A DNA stretch of 64,000 nucleotides from Chitinophaga sp. GbtcB8 (lineage in GTDB: Bacteria; Bacteroidota; Bacteroidia; Chitinophagales; Chitinophagaceae). Position 1 is the first letter of the stretch; the number at the start of each line of letters is the position of its first letter. Position numbers and translations under genes: made by a program. The notes beneath the pieces are model-generated. The model worked only from the letters and a program-made list of their open reading frames with translations. It was not told the DNA's origin and ran no database searches. The stretch covers positions 1-64,000 of the forward strand of contig NZ_JAGXJN010000039.1 of NCBI RefSeq assembly GCF_019091455.1, given 5' to 3'. Positions 33,797-42,796 of the stretch are shown piece by piece.

Positions 33797-34426
33797 TTAA
33801 CCCTCTGATCCCTGCTTTTTCTTATGATAATATTTCTTCGATTTTTCCATGCTGCCACAGGTAACCGGGCTGCACCAGCGCCGTTTGTTATTCTTGGTAT
33901 GGTCCAGGAAGATCCAGCCACATTGCCCGCATTCCTTGATCCGCTGATGATCTTCCAGGGTGAGTATATCATACGCTGATTTCATCACTACCCATAAAGG
34001 TGATAGCAGATCGGCAGCATCTTCTTCCCAATCCTGTTCAAGATGTGTGCCTTTTATGGTAAAGCGGATATGTGATAAACCGGCGGATAACATGGTGTTA
34101 AACTTATGCAGCAGCTCTTCCTGTATTTGCTGCGGATCCTGTGCTGCAACCGCGGAGAAGAAGTGGTACAACAATTCCCGTACGCGTTTCATTTTTTGCA
34201 GGGCTTTATCGGCTGCTTCGGAATGTTTGGCGGCATATAACTGCAGGGCTTTACGGCTTTTGGTGGTAAGGATATTCACTTTACTACACCATTGCAACAA
34301 GGAGGTATAACTGTCTAAATACTCATGCAGGTTAATGCCCCGCCAGGAATGAACGGTATTAATAAAATGAAAGCAGAGCGCGCCTCCATCCAGGGGAAGG
34401 GTATTAATATTTCTCTCTTTGCTCAT
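33797..34426 (-). CDS. CGNR zinc-finger / ABATE-domain putative regulator
   Basis: A 209-residue protein. The N-terminal ABATE-type stress-related domain begins near LDGGALCFHFINTVHSWRG. The C-terminal treble-clef zinc finger is visible as ECGQCGWIFLD and RRWCSPVTCGSMEKSKKYY, with four cysteines. The usual CGNR tetrad reads CGSM here. Such proteins are predicted stress-related transcription factors. The gene diverges from the EamA transporter over a 138-bp gap holding a 26-bp palindrome, so autoregulation and transporter control are plausible. Confidence 0.85.
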   Translation of the reverse strand: MSKERNINTLPLDGGALCFHFINTVHSWRGINLHEYLDSYTSLLQWCSKVNILTTKSRKALQLYAAKHSEAADKALQKMKRVRELLYHFFSAVAAQDPQQIQEELLHKFNTMLSAGLSHIRFTIKGTHLEQDWEEDAADLLSPLWVVMKSAYDILTLEDHQRIKECGQCGWIFLDHTKNNKRRWCSPVTCGSMEKSKKYYHKKKQGSEG

Positions 34427-34501
34427 AAGATACAGGTGGAAAGGTACATTATTTTACTAGCAAAAAAGCTTTTGACGGTAATAAATAATTACATAGATTT
34501 A

Positions 34502-34527
34502 TACCGGTAAAACTTGTTTTACTGGTA
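34502..34527. promoter_or_regulatory. 26-bp near-perfect palindrome, candidate CGNR operator
   Basis: TACCGGTAAAAC and GTTTTACTGGTA are inverted with one mismatch and a 2-bp centre. A weaker related half-site, TTTTACTAG, lies at 34452-34460. The palindrome sits 37 bp before the EamA ATG. Confidence 0.65.
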
Positions 34528-34564
34528 ATATAAACTGTAGGCATTCAACCCAAACCCACCGGAT

Positions 34565-35494
34565 ATGAGATCGGAAAATTCACCGCAATGGCTGGTTATC
34601 CTGGCTTTCCTGGCTATTTATATTGTATGGGGTACCACCTATATGGCTATTGCATTTGGATTAAAGGGGTTTCCGCCTTTTGTGCTAACGGCTTTCCGGG
34701 GTGTGATAGCAGGCTGCATCCTGTTAATATGGTGTTTGGCGCGTGGTGAAAGATTACCCAATACCGGTACTATAAGTAATGCTTCCATTAGTGGTATCTT
34801 AATGCTGGTGGGCGGTACGGGCCTGGTAACCTGGGCAGAGCAATATGTAAACTCGGGTTATGCTGCTATTATTATGGCTACTGAACCCTTTTTCTTTTTA
34901 CTGCTGGATAAAAAAGAGTGGGGGAGCTACTTTTCCAATAAATGGGTGTTGGGCGGATTGGTGATCGGATTTACCGGTATTGTACTGTTCTTTCATTATA
35001 CCCAGGCTGCAGCGCCTGAAACAAAGGATGCCGGCATGTTACTGACCGGTAACCTTGTACTATTGCTGGGCGCTATTTTATGGGTAGTAGGTTCCCTGTA
35101 CGCTAAATATAAATTGGACCACAGCCATTCCAATACCCTGACAACCGGCCTGCAGCTCCTGGCTGCGGGCCTTTTTAGCGGCCTCACCGCATTGTTCACG
35201 GGAGAATGGGCTGATTTTAATATAAATACCGTGCCGCTGCCTGCCTGGGGAGGTTTGTTATACCTGATCACTATGGGATCGCTGGTGGCCTATATGGCTT
35301 TTACCTGGCTAATCACCATTCGCCCGCCGGCATTGGTAAGTACGCATACCTACGTAAATCCGGTAGTGGCCATCCTCATAGGCTGGGCCTTTGCCAATGA
35401 GCAGATCTCTTTGCTGCAGATAATGGCGCTGTTGGTGATCTTAGCCGGCGTACTGTTCACCAATGTACCGAATTACAAACTGTCCAGGGTTTAG
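34565..35494 (+). CDS. EamA-family (DMT superfamily) transporter
   Basis: A 309-residue inner membrane protein with ten predicted helices in two EamA repeats. It starts WLVILAFLAIYIVWGTTYMA and ends LQIMALLVILAGVLFTNVP. The conserved EP in MATEPFFFLLLDKKEW and the repeat-2 VNPVVAILIGW are typical of RhaT/EamA drug-metabolite exporters. It is expressed divergently from the CGNR regulator. An efflux role for a small metabolite is likely, but the substrate is unknown. Confidence 0.9.
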   Translation: MRSENSPQWLVILAFLAIYIVWGTTYMAIAFGLKGFPPFVLTAFRGVIAGCILLIWCLARGERLPNTGTISNASISGILMLVGGTGLVTWAEQYVNSGYAAIIMATEPFFFLLLDKKEWGSYFSNKWVLGGLVIGFTGIVLFFHYTQAAAPETKDAGMLLTGNLVLLLGAILWVVGSLYAKYKLDHSHSNTLTTGLQLLAAGLFSGLTALFTGEWADFNINTVPLPAWGGLLYLITMGSLVAYMAFTWLITIRPPALVSTHTYVNPVVAILIGWAFANEQISLLQIMALLVILAGVLFTNVPNYKLSRV

Positions 35495-35546
35495 AAAAGT
35501 GTGTCAGTGAGTACAACGGCATCATAACCCTGGTTAGAGGCAAAAG

Positions 35547-35579
35547 AAAAAGGCAGCGATGATTAATCACTGCCTTTTT
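35547..35579. terminator. Bidirectional intrinsic terminator
   Basis: AAAAAGGCAG / CTGCCTTTTT gives a 10-bp stem with a 13-nt loop, with A and T tracts on both sides. It can serve the EamA gene (+) and the convergent repeat-protein gene (-). Confidence 0.82.
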
Positions 35580-35629
35580 CAAGAATAATTTTACACTAGC
35601 TACGTGTGTCTTAGTGGTTAGTTACCTAA

Positions 35630-36397
35630 TTACTTCTGAGCAGTAGTGTCTTTCTTAGCTTTTTCTTTTTTCACATGATTTTTTTTACCGGTGGTATCTA
35701 CTGGTTGAGTAGCAACGGTATCACGGATAACTGCTGTATCGCGACGGATAGTAGCGGTATCTTTTACAAAAGAAGCAGTGTCTTTTACAAAAGAAGCTGT
35801 GTCAGGACGCATTGCTGCAGTATCCTTAACTATAAAAGATGCGGTGTCTTTTGAAAAGAAAGCAGTATCCTTTTTGAATGCAGCTGTGTCTTTAGCAAAA
35901 GCCGTGTCTGCTACGAAGTTAGCAGTGTCTTTGAAGAATGCAGTGTCAGGAGCGGCAAAAGCAGCAGTGTCTTTTACAGAAGCTGTGTCCATTTTAAAGT
36001 CGGCAGTATCTGCTTTAAAAGCTGCAGTATCTACTGCAAAAGCAGCGGTGTCCACTTTAAAGTTGGCAGTATCTGCTTTAAAAGCTGCGGTATCAACTGC
36101 AAAATTTGCAGTGTCTACTTTAAAGTTAGCTGTATCAGCTACAGCTGCACTGTCCAGCGCAAAGGCAGTATCTACTGCGAAAGCGGCGGTATCTACTTTA
36201 AAGTTCGCAGTGTCTGCTTTGAAAGCTGCGGTATCAACTGCAAAATTTGCAGTGTCTACTTTAAAGTTAGCTGTATCAGCTACAGCTACGGTGTCGCGGG
36301 ACATTTTTGCACTAACACCATTCTTTGCGTTTACCTGTGTAAGCATTATCGCTCCAACGCCTGCCATAAGGCCAAATTTTAAGATCTGTGTTTTCAT
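35630..36397 (-). CDS. Secreted low-complexity protein made of DTA-containing heptads
   Basis: A 255-residue protein unlike any family I recognise. A signal peptide (LKFGLMAGVGAIMLTQVNA) is followed by some 30 repeats with a DTA triplet about every 7 residues (for example FKVDTANFAVDTAAF). The repeats are regular at first and then degenerate into forms like FVKDTASFVKD. The tail is lysine-rich (KKNHVKKEKAKKD). At DNA level a larger unit recurs at a 141-bp (47-residue) offset, so it grew by duplication. The opposite strand is also open because of the repeats. It may be a surface or periplasmic structural protein; function unknown. Confidence 0.8.
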   Translation of the reverse strand: MKTQILKFGLMAGVGAIMLTQVNAKNGVSAKMSRDTVAVADTANFKVDTANFAVDTAAFKADTANFKVDTAAFAVDTAFALDSAAVADTANFKVDTANFAVDTAAFKADTANFKVDTAAFAVDTAAFKADTADFKMDTASVKDTAAFAAPDTAFFKDTANFVADTAFAKDTAAFKKDTAFFSKDTASFIVKDTAAMRPDTASFVKDTASFVKDTATIRRDTAVIRDTVATQPVDTTGKKNHVKKEKAKKDTTAQK

Positions 36398-36702
36398 CGT
36401 TTTTCAATTTTTATGGTTAACGATCCGATTTAACTTTTTTGACTGAAACCATTTCGTTTGGTTTCTTGCCAGGGAATAAGACAAAAACCCTGCGCAAAAT
36501 CAGAAAAGAATTGTTAAAACGGCTCAATCCCTTTGAGAATACGGCATTCCAGCGTTTGAATGTTTTTATGTAACATTTCTTTAACGGATATATTTTGTAG
36601 AAGCTACACCCAATCAACATCTTATTCTGTTGACTATGTCCCCACGTTTTTGTTCCGTGCATACCTGCGCGTAGCATGGTTTAGGGCCATTATCTTTGCA
36701 GC
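36398..36702. other. 305-bp divergent intergenic region
   Basis: No credible coding frame. It contains an inverted repeat GAAACCA / TGGTTTC at 36445-36465 and, at 36691-36698, a TAtcTTTG element 4 nt before the mnmD ATG. The promoter of the repeat protein (minus strand) is not obvious. Confidence 0.6.
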
Positions 36703-37374
36703 ATGGAACGGCATATACAGCTTACAGGTGACGGATCACATACTATAGGCGTAACCGGCACCAATGTTACGTACCACAGCACCCATGGCGCTATACAGGA
36801 GAGTGTACATATATATATTAATGCAGGATTGCGGCCCCTGCTGCAGCAACATTCACCCCTATGTATATTTGAAATGGGCTTTGGTACCGGTTTAAATGCG
36901 CTGCTTACCTTACAGGAGGTTATTGCAGAACAACGGCCTGTTTATTATGAAGCAGTAGAATTGTACCCATTGTCTGCCCCGGAAATGCAGGCCTTAAATT
37001 ATAATAATTTGTTAAAAACTACTGCCGGTCATGACCTGGAAACCTTACACAGAGCGGCCTGGGAAGAAGTTGTGCCGCTGCATCCACAATTTTCCCTGTT
37101 AAAGAAAAAGCAATCGCTGGCTGCATACCTGGCAGCTTCTGCACAGTTATTTCACCTGGTTTATTTTGATGCCTTTGCTCCGGAGATACAGCCGGAGCTG
37201 TGGAGTGCAGCCGTGTTTGAGCAGGTAGCGGCCCGAATGCATCCTGGAGGGGTGCTGGTTACTTATTGTAGTAAAAGTGCGGTGCGAAAAGACCTGCAAG
37301 CCATTGGTTTTACAGTGGAGAAATTAGCAGGCCCGCCAGGTAAAAGGGAAATTATAAGAGCTGTAAAGGGCTAA
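36703..37374 (+). CDS. mnmD: tRNA (mnm5s2U34)-methyltransferase MnmD, stand-alone
   Basis: A 223-residue SAM-dependent methyltransferase that makes the last methylation of mnm5U at the tRNA wobble position. The N terminus has the family segment YHSTHGAIQESVHIYI. The SAM motif is CIFEMGFGTGLNALL, and LVYFDAFAPEIQPELW carries the conserved catalytic Asp motif. Only the MnmD domain is present, without the FAD-dependent MnmC1 oxidase of enterobacterial MnmC, which is normal in Bacteroidota. The ATG sits unusually close to a -7 element. Confidence 0.92.
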   Translation: MERHIQLTGDGSHTIGVTGTNVTYHSTHGAIQESVHIYINAGLRPLLQQHSPLCIFEMGFGTGLNALLTLQEVIAEQRPVYYEAVELYPLSAPEMQALNYNNLLKTTAGHDLETLHRAAWEEVVPLHPQFSLLKKKQSLAAYLAASAQLFHLVYFDAFAPEIQPELWSAAVFEQVAARMHPGGVLVTYCSKSAVRKDLQAIGFTVEKLAGPPGKREIIRAVKG

Positions 37375-37381
37375 GGGCTCA

Positions 37382-37412
37382 TTTGCTTTTGTGCGAACAA
37401 TTACTATATTTA
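37382..37412 (+). promoter_or_regulatory. Promoter of the DUF4139 gene
   Basis: TTTG at 37382-37385, a 19-bp spacer and TAtaTTTa at 37405-37412 (7/8). The leader to the ATG at 37543 is about 130 nt. Confidence 0.68.
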
Positions 37413-37542
37413 GGAATAATCTTTTACTGCTATTGCAGCTTTTTAAGTAATTATTAATACCTATGATAGGGGAAAGGGGCAAGAAACATTTCCGTTTATG
37501 GAAAATAAATTAACCCGGCATCCTTGAACAAATTGCTACAAA

Positions 37543-39429
37543 ATGAGATATACCTATTTTATCCCGGTGCTGCTTTGCCTGCAGCAGAGCTTTGCGCAAA
37601 CACCTGCTACCTCCGCCAGTACTGTTGACCAGGTTACCGTTTTCCTTCAAGGGGCACAGGTTACCCGCAGCATGCAGTACGCCGTTACGCCGGGTAATAA
37701 CAAGATTGTTTTCAGCGGCATTTCCCCGGATGTGGATCAAAAAAGCATACAGGCCAAGCTGCCGGCTAATACCATGTTGTTATCTGTATCACATCAGCCT
37801 AATTTTATTAAGGAACAAACGCAGCGGGAAGAAATTGACCAACTGGAAAAACAGCGTCAAACCCTGCAGGACAAGCTGGACCGTGAAAAAAATAACCTGC
37901 AGGTGTACACGCAGGAAGAAAGCATTCTTACCAAGAACCAGGATATTGGTGGCACCAATAATGTTTTAAAAGCCATAGAGTTAAAAGATATACTGGACCT
38001 GCAACGGCAGCGCCTGACAGAAGTGCTGGACAAACAGCTCAGTATTAAACAACAGATCCGTACACTGGAAAAGGAGCTGCTGCAAACAGCCAATCAATTG
38101 CAGGGCCTGCGCCAGCTGAAAGAAATACCAACCAGCGATATAGTACTGGATGTACTGGCTAAAAGCGCCTCCACCGGTAAATTCACCGTTAGCTACCTGG
38201 TAAAGAATGCAGGCTGGCTGCCGGCTTACGATATACGGGTAAAAGATATTACCCAGCCGCTGGACATTACTTTTAAAGCCAAAGTATTTCAGCAGTGTGG
38301 TGAAGTGTGGAAGAAGGTTAAGCTGCAACTAAGTACAGGAAACCCTGACGAAAGCAGCGTGCGGCCGGTATTACGCCCCTGGTACTTACACAGTTACAGC
38401 AGCTATGATGAGCTGAGCCGTAGCCGCCAGGTGCAACAAATGCTCAGCAATGGTGAAATAAGCGGAAGGGTAACAGATGACAGCGGAGTGCCATTGGCAG
38501 GCTGCAACGTACAGATCAAAGGCAAAACCTTGGGTACTGTAACAGATGATAAGGGTAATTTTCAGCTGCAAACATCAGGCGGAGAGCAAACCGTGGTGTT
38601 TTCCTATGTAGGTTTTAATAAAAGAGAAGTGCCGGCAGACGGTGGTTTTATGCGGATCAGTATGCACCCGGACAACACGTCGCTGAGTGAGGTGGTAGTC
38701 GTGGGATATGGCAGCTCTAAGGAATTGCAGGGCAATGTAGCGGGTATGGCTGTGGATAGAAGAAAAGCCCTGCGCAAACAATCATCCAGCATAGTTGAGG
38801 ATGTTACAGAGCAATATGTAGCTACTACCTTTTATTATGATATACCCGTGCCTTATACTATTGAGCCGGATGGAAAACCTTACACCGTGGGTGTAAAAGA
38901 AGTGGAAGTACCTGCCAGCTATGAATATTATGCTGTGCCTAAGCTGGACAAAGCGGCCTTCCTGGTGGCTGGTATTACGGACTGGGAATCCCTGAACCTG
39001 CTGGATGGGGAAGCCAGCATTTTTTATGAAGATACCTACCTGGGCAAATCCCTGCTGGACCTTCAAAACTCGCAGGATACGCTGCTGATATCCCTGGGCC
39101 GCGATAAACAGGTAACTGTTACCCGCACGCTGGAAAAGGATTACAGCCGCAAACGTTTTATTGGCAGGAATATAACAGTAGCGCGCTCCTGGCAGTTAGG
39201 CATTAAGAATAATAAACCAGTACCCATTAGCATTACCCTGCAGGATCAGCTACCGCTTAGCACCAATACTGATATGGAAATATCCGGCATCAGCTATGGC
39301 GATGCCCAGCTGGATGAAAGCACCAAGCTGCTCACCTGGAAAATGTCGCTGGCGCCTGCTGCAGAGCGAAAGCAGCAGCTGAAATATAACATTAGCTATC
39401 CTAAAGCAGCTATTGTAAACATTGATTAA
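37543..39429 (+). CDS. DUF4139/MuiA-family protein with inserted carboxypeptidase-regulatory-like domain
   Basis: A 628-residue secreted protein (signal peptide ends QSFAQ). Residues 25-130 look like DUF4140 (VTVFLQGAQVTRSMQY), followed by a coiled coil at about 90-195 and the first part of DUF4139 (SYLVKNAGWLPAYDIRVKDI). Residues 303-395 are an inserted CarboxypepD_reg-like domain: ISGRVTDDSGVPLAGCNVQI and FSYVGFNKREV, ending LSEVVVVGYGSS, the SusC-type linker. DUF4139 then resumes to the end. The family is called mucoidy inhibitor A-like, but its biochemical role is not established. Confidence 0.82.
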   Translation: MRYTYFIPVLLCLQQSFAQTPATSASTVDQVTVFLQGAQVTRSMQYAVTPGNNKIVFSGISPDVDQKSIQAKLPANTMLLSVSHQPNFIKEQTQREEIDQLEKQRQTLQDKLDREKNNLQVYTQEESILTKNQDIGGTNNVLKAIELKDILDLQRQRLTEVLDKQLSIKQQIRTLEKELLQTANQLQGLRQLKEIPTSDIVLDVLAKSASTGKFTVSYLVKNAGWLPAYDIRVKDITQPLDITFKAKVFQQCGEVWKKVKLQLSTGNPDESSVRPVLRPWYLHSYSSYDELSRSRQVQQMLSNGEISGRVTDDSGVPLAGCNVQIKGKTLGTVTDDKGNFQLQTSGGEQTVVFSYVGFNKREVPADGGFMRISMHPDNTSLSEVVVVGYGSSKELQGNVAGMAVDRRKALRKQSSSIVEDVTEQYVATTFYYDIPVPYTIEPDGKPYTVGVKEVEVPASYEYYAVPKLDKAAFLVAGITDWESLNLLDGEASIFYEDTYLGKSLLDLQNSQDTLLISLGRDKQVTVTRTLEKDYSRKRFIGRNITVARSWQLGIKNNKPVPISITLQDQLPLSTNTDMEISGISYGDAQLDESTKLLTWKMSLAPAAERKQQLKYNISYPKAAIVNID

Positions 39430-39448
39430 AAGATAACTATCCAATTAA

Positions 39449-39486
39449 AACAGCCCTGCCAGGTAATGCCCGGCAGGGCTGTTTTA
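39449..39486 (+). terminator. Intrinsic terminator after the DUF4139 gene
   Basis: A perfect 12-bp stem AACAGCCCTGCC / GGCAGGGCTGTT with an 11-nt loop is followed by TTAT. Confidence 0.88.
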
Positions 39487-39487
39487 T

Positions 39488-39522
39488 GCTAAACGCTAAA
39501 TACTAAACGTTAAATGCTAAAC
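39488..39522. repeat. Five tandem 7-bp units, consensus GCTAAAY
   Basis: GCTAAAC, GCTAAAT, ACTAAAC, GTTAAAT and GCTAAAC follow each other without gaps, directly after the terminator. The unit is too short for a CRISPR; it may be a slippage repeat or a binding array. Confidence 0.7.
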
Positions 39523-39588
39523 GCATAACACCACCTGCATTTTGTATTAAGCGCCACGCTATTTGCCCGCTCTGTTTTATTAATTATT

Positions 39589-41865
39589 TCAGCGGGTTCC
39601 CAGTGTTTTATTCTCCACCTTCAGCTCATCCCAGGCCGGTGGGGCAACCTGCATTAAATTCTTTACAAAGAAATCCCTTCTTTTCTGCTCTCCATAATCT
39701 CCGCCGGAAGAGTGTCCCATGCCTGGCACCATCACAAAATCAAAATCCTTATTGTTCTTTATGAGCGCATTTACCAGCTGCAGGGTAGAGGAGGGGTCCA
39801 CATTATCATCCATCTCTCCCAGGATCAGCATCAGCTTACCTTCCAGGTTAGCGGCGTGGGTAACATTGGAACATTCCTCGTACTGCGGGCCTATAGGATA
39901 TCCCATCCATTGCTCATTCCACCACATTGTGTCCATGCGGTTATCATGGCATCCGCAGGAGGCTACGGCTGCTTTATAAAACCCGGGATGGAATAATACG
40001 GCGCCTGCGGCATTTTGCCCGCCGGCAGAGGTTCCGTAAATGCCTACCCTTGTAAGGTCCATATAAGGATATTTTCCGGCAGCGGCCTTCATCCATAAAA
40101 TGCGGTCAGGGAAACCGGCATCTTTCAGGGTTTTCCAGCATACATCATGAAATGCTTTGGAGCGGTTGGAGGTGCCCATGCCATCTACCTGTATCACAAT
40201 AAAACCCAGCTCTGCCAGCTCCTGCATACCGCGGTAGGAGGCCTGGAAAGCCTTAGGTACAAACGCGCTGTGCGGGCCCGCATAAATATTTTCTATAACC
40301 GGGTACTTACGGGAGGCATCAAAGTTAGAGGGCCGGATAATGATCCCCCAGATATCTGTTTGCCCATCGCGGCCTTTAGCGGAAAATACTTCGGGCGCAC
40401 GCCAGCCGGTTTGTTGTAAGGCGGTAATGTCGGCCTTTTCCAGCTCCATTACTACTTTGCCATTGGCATCACGTAAAACGGTTACCGGCGGCAGATCCAC
40501 GCGGGAATAGGCATCTACAAAGTATTTATAATCGGTGCTGAATTTGGCGGCATGCTGCGCATTTTCCGTTGTTAAAGGCTGCAGGTGCTTGCCTTCAAAA
40601 TCCATTTTGTAATACTGTACCAGGTAAGGGTCCTGGCCGTGTTCCCGGCCGCTGGCGCCAAAAATAATGGTCCTGGCCTGCTCATCTACCTTTACCACAG
40701 AACGTACTACCCAGCTGCCTTTGGTAATAGGATGTTTTACCTGCCCGGTTTTGCCGTCGTATAAATACAGGTGGTTCCATCCGTCGCGCTCAGATGCCCA
40801 GATGATCTCTTTACCGTCATTCACATCATAGCGGTATTTTTTACTGCTGTAATCAATGAACGTGGGGCTGGTTTCCTCTACCAGTATTTTAACCTGGCCT
40901 GTGGCAGCATCTGCCTCCAGCACGCGGTATACCTGGTGTCCGCGCTGGTTATATTCAAAGGTAAATGCGCGGCTGTCCTTACGCCATTCCAGGTTGCCCA
41001 GGCTGTATTGCTGGTTAAACAGTGCCGCATCTAACGGAATATGTTTTTTACTTTCTACCAGGAACAGCTGCGGAACCCTTACCGGCAGCGCATCGCCGGG
41101 CTTCAGGTAATCGCGGGTACTAAGCTTTGGCTGCAGCTGGTCTGTTGGGGAAGATGAGATCAGGTACAGCAAATGTTTTTTATTAGGCCGTACCTTAACA
41201 GCGGCCAGCTTTTTTGAATCCGGCGCCCACTCCATGTAGCAGGAATAAAATTCTCCTTCAGAGCCATCGTAGCTTAATTGAAAAACAGCTTTTGTTTTAC
41301 GGTCGCGGATGTATACGTTGTAGCTTTGGATATAAGCCACCCAGTTGCTGTCCGGCGAGGGCACGGGCGGGTCGTTCTGCTCATCATGATCTGCGCCCCA
41401 GTAGCGGTCGGGTGTGGTTTTCCCTTTGATCTCTTTTACCCGGCAGCTGTAGTCTGTTAGCCTGCACTGGCATACGGTATCGCCTATATTAAATTCCAGC
41501 GTATGTTCCTTATCACTGAAATCCATCATGGTAAATGGCAGCGCATATGCCGTATAAGTACGGTGCAGCAGGGTGCTGAGGGCATCTGCCAGTTTCACCT
41601 GGTCAAAGGCCGGCGCTTTGGTGTGCTTGTCTGCATCCACCAGCATAAACTCTTTACCGCGCGGTGTTTGCTCGTAGTACCAGCAGTGGTGTGTGCTATC
41701 GATCCAGTTAAAGCTGGTGGGGGCATAATAGAGCTTGTTCCTGATACGGTTGCTCCAGTCATTGGCGCGGCGGTAATCGTCTGCAGTGCCCTGTGCCTGC
41801 AGTGAAAGTACATTGCCCAGTAACAGCAATGTAATGGTTAACAGGCTGAATGTTTTGTATGGCAT
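39589..41865 (-). CDS. S9-family prolyl oligopeptidase/DPP IV-like peptidase, secreted
   Basis: A 758-residue serine peptidase with a signal peptide ending LSLQAQ. The N-terminal 470 residues form a DPP IV-type beta-propeller (WAPDSKKLAAVKV, SERDGWNHLYLYDGKTG). The alpha/beta hydrolase domain has the nucleophile motif VGIYGTSAGGQNAAG, Asp in GEMDDNVDPSSTLQ and His in VPGMGHSSGG. It should remove dipeptides or cut at proline. It lies 21 bp downstream of the AraC gene on the same strand and next to the hydroxyproline genes, which fits use of proline-rich peptides such as collagen fragments. Confidence 0.92.
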   Translation of the reverse strand: MPYKTFSLLTITLLLLGNVLSLQAQGTADDYRRANDWSNRIRNKLYYAPTSFNWIDSTHHCWYYEQTPRGKEFMLVDADKHTKAPAFDQVKLADALSTLLHRTYTAYALPFTMMDFSDKEHTLEFNIGDTVCQCRLTDYSCRVKEIKGKTTPDRYWGADHDEQNDPPVPSPDSNWVAYIQSYNVYIRDRKTKAVFQLSYDGSEGEFYSCYMEWAPDSKKLAAVKVRPNKKHLLYLISSSPTDQLQPKLSTRDYLKPGDALPVRVPQLFLVESKKHIPLDAALFNQQYSLGNLEWRKDSRAFTFEYNQRGHQVYRVLEADAATGQVKILVEETSPTFIDYSSKKYRYDVNDGKEIIWASERDGWNHLYLYDGKTGQVKHPITKGSWVVRSVVKVDEQARTIIFGASGREHGQDPYLVQYYKMDFEGKHLQPLTTENAQHAAKFSTDYKYFVDAYSRVDLPPVTVLRDANGKVVMELEKADITALQQTGWRAPEVFSAKGRDGQTDIWGIIIRPSNFDASRKYPVIENIYAGPHSAFVPKAFQASYRGMQELAELGFIVIQVDGMGTSNRSKAFHDVCWKTLKDAGFPDRILWMKAAAGKYPYMDLTRVGIYGTSAGGQNAAGAVLFHPGFYKAAVASCGCHDNRMDTMWWNEQWMGYPIGPQYEECSNVTHAANLEGKLMLILGEMDDNVDPSSTLQLVNALIKNNKDFDFVMVPGMGHSSGGDYGEQKRRDFFVKNLMQVAPPAWDELKVENKTLGTR

Positions 41866-41886
41866 GGTTGTGAAATTTATAAAGCC

Positions 41887-42768
41887 TCAGTGCTCCACAC
41901 TCTGAAAATAACTGTTCATATATTCACTGGGCGATTGCCCGGTGATACCTTTAAACACCCGGTTAAAATTGGTAATGCTGTTAAAACCGCAGGTATAAGC
42001 TACGGTTGCAATGTTATCATAATCACCATCCGTGAGCTTCTTACAGGCTTCGTTGATGCGTACTTCATTCAGGAAAGACACAAAAGTGTGCAGGGTGTGT
42101 TTCTTGAAAAAGCGGCAAAAAGCCTGGGGTGTCATATGGGCCTGTTTCGCAGCATCTTCCAGCGTAATGGGTTTATCATACTGCTGCATAATAAAATTGT
42201 AAATGTTGCCAATGCGGATGCCTTCATGCTCACTGAACATAGGCGTTTTATTACCAGCGCTCAGCGGTGCAAGATCCTGGTAGCTGCTTAGCTGCTTTAA
42301 CAGCTCTACAAACAACATCAATTGATCTGCGCCTGCACTTTGCGCAATACGCAGCATTTTATTGGATACTTCTATTACATGCTGGGCAGGCAGCTTAAAG
42401 CCGGACTGGTGCTGCTGTACAAAGTTTTTCAGCAGCTTCATTTCCGGAAGGTTGAAAAAAGCAGACAGCGCACCGTTCGGATTAAAGAAGAACATCCAGG
42501 CCACGATCTTCTTTTTACTCTTGGGTAAAAAATAAGAAGGTTCACTTTTAAAGATATGCGGTTGATTGGCGCCCAGCCAGAAGATTTCGTTGGAGCGGAA
42601 TGAATGCATGTTATTATCCGCTACCAGCGTGCCTTCGCCTTTCTGGATCCAGGTAAGCTGTATCTCCTGGTGACGGTGCAGATGCGGGTAAAAGTTAGGC
42701 AGCACATCTTTCTGTACAATGATGGATTTATCTAATGGCACGGGGATCGTGAACTGTAGCACTTTCAT
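41887..42768 (-). CDS. AraC family regulator divergent from the hydroxyproline operon
   Basis: A 293-residue regulator. The N-terminal cupin reads PHLHRHQEIQLTWIQKGEGT. The C-terminal double HTH runs from ITLEDAAKQAHMTPQAFCRF to YTCGFNSITNFNRVFKGITG and QSPSEYM. It diverges from the dapA-like gene at 43030, and the gap carries four GGTCCAT-like repeats, probable operator half-sites. It is likely the activator of hydroxyproline catabolism, sensing that compound or a derivative; this is inferred from position. Confidence 0.9.
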   Translation of the reverse strand: MKVLQFTIPVPLDKSIIVQKDVLPNFYPHLHRHQEIQLTWIQKGEGTLVADNNMHSFRSNEIFWLGANQPHIFKSEPSYFLPKSKKKIVAWMFFFNPNGALSAFFNLPEMKLLKNFVQQHQSGFKLPAQHVIEVSNKMLRIAQSAGADQLMLFVELLKQLSSYQDLAPLSAGNKTPMFSEHEGIRIGNIYNFIMQQYDKPITLEDAAKQAHMTPQAFCRFFKKHTLHTFVSFLNEVRINEACKKLTDGDYDNIATVAYTCGFNSITNFNRVFKGITGQSPSEYMNSYFQSVEH

Positions 42769-42796
42769 AATACTTCCTTATTTTGGCTGATATCCT

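Noticed and set aside
35778-36446. 222-codon open frame on the + strand opposite the heptad-repeat gene
   Set aside because: It is the antisense of a repetitive sequence, which keeps several frames open. It lacks a signal peptide and upstream signals, whereas the minus strand has both a clean signal peptide and a sensible C terminus.
39488-39522. Possible CRISPR array
   Set aside because: The units are only 7 bp and contiguous, with no spacers and no cas genes.
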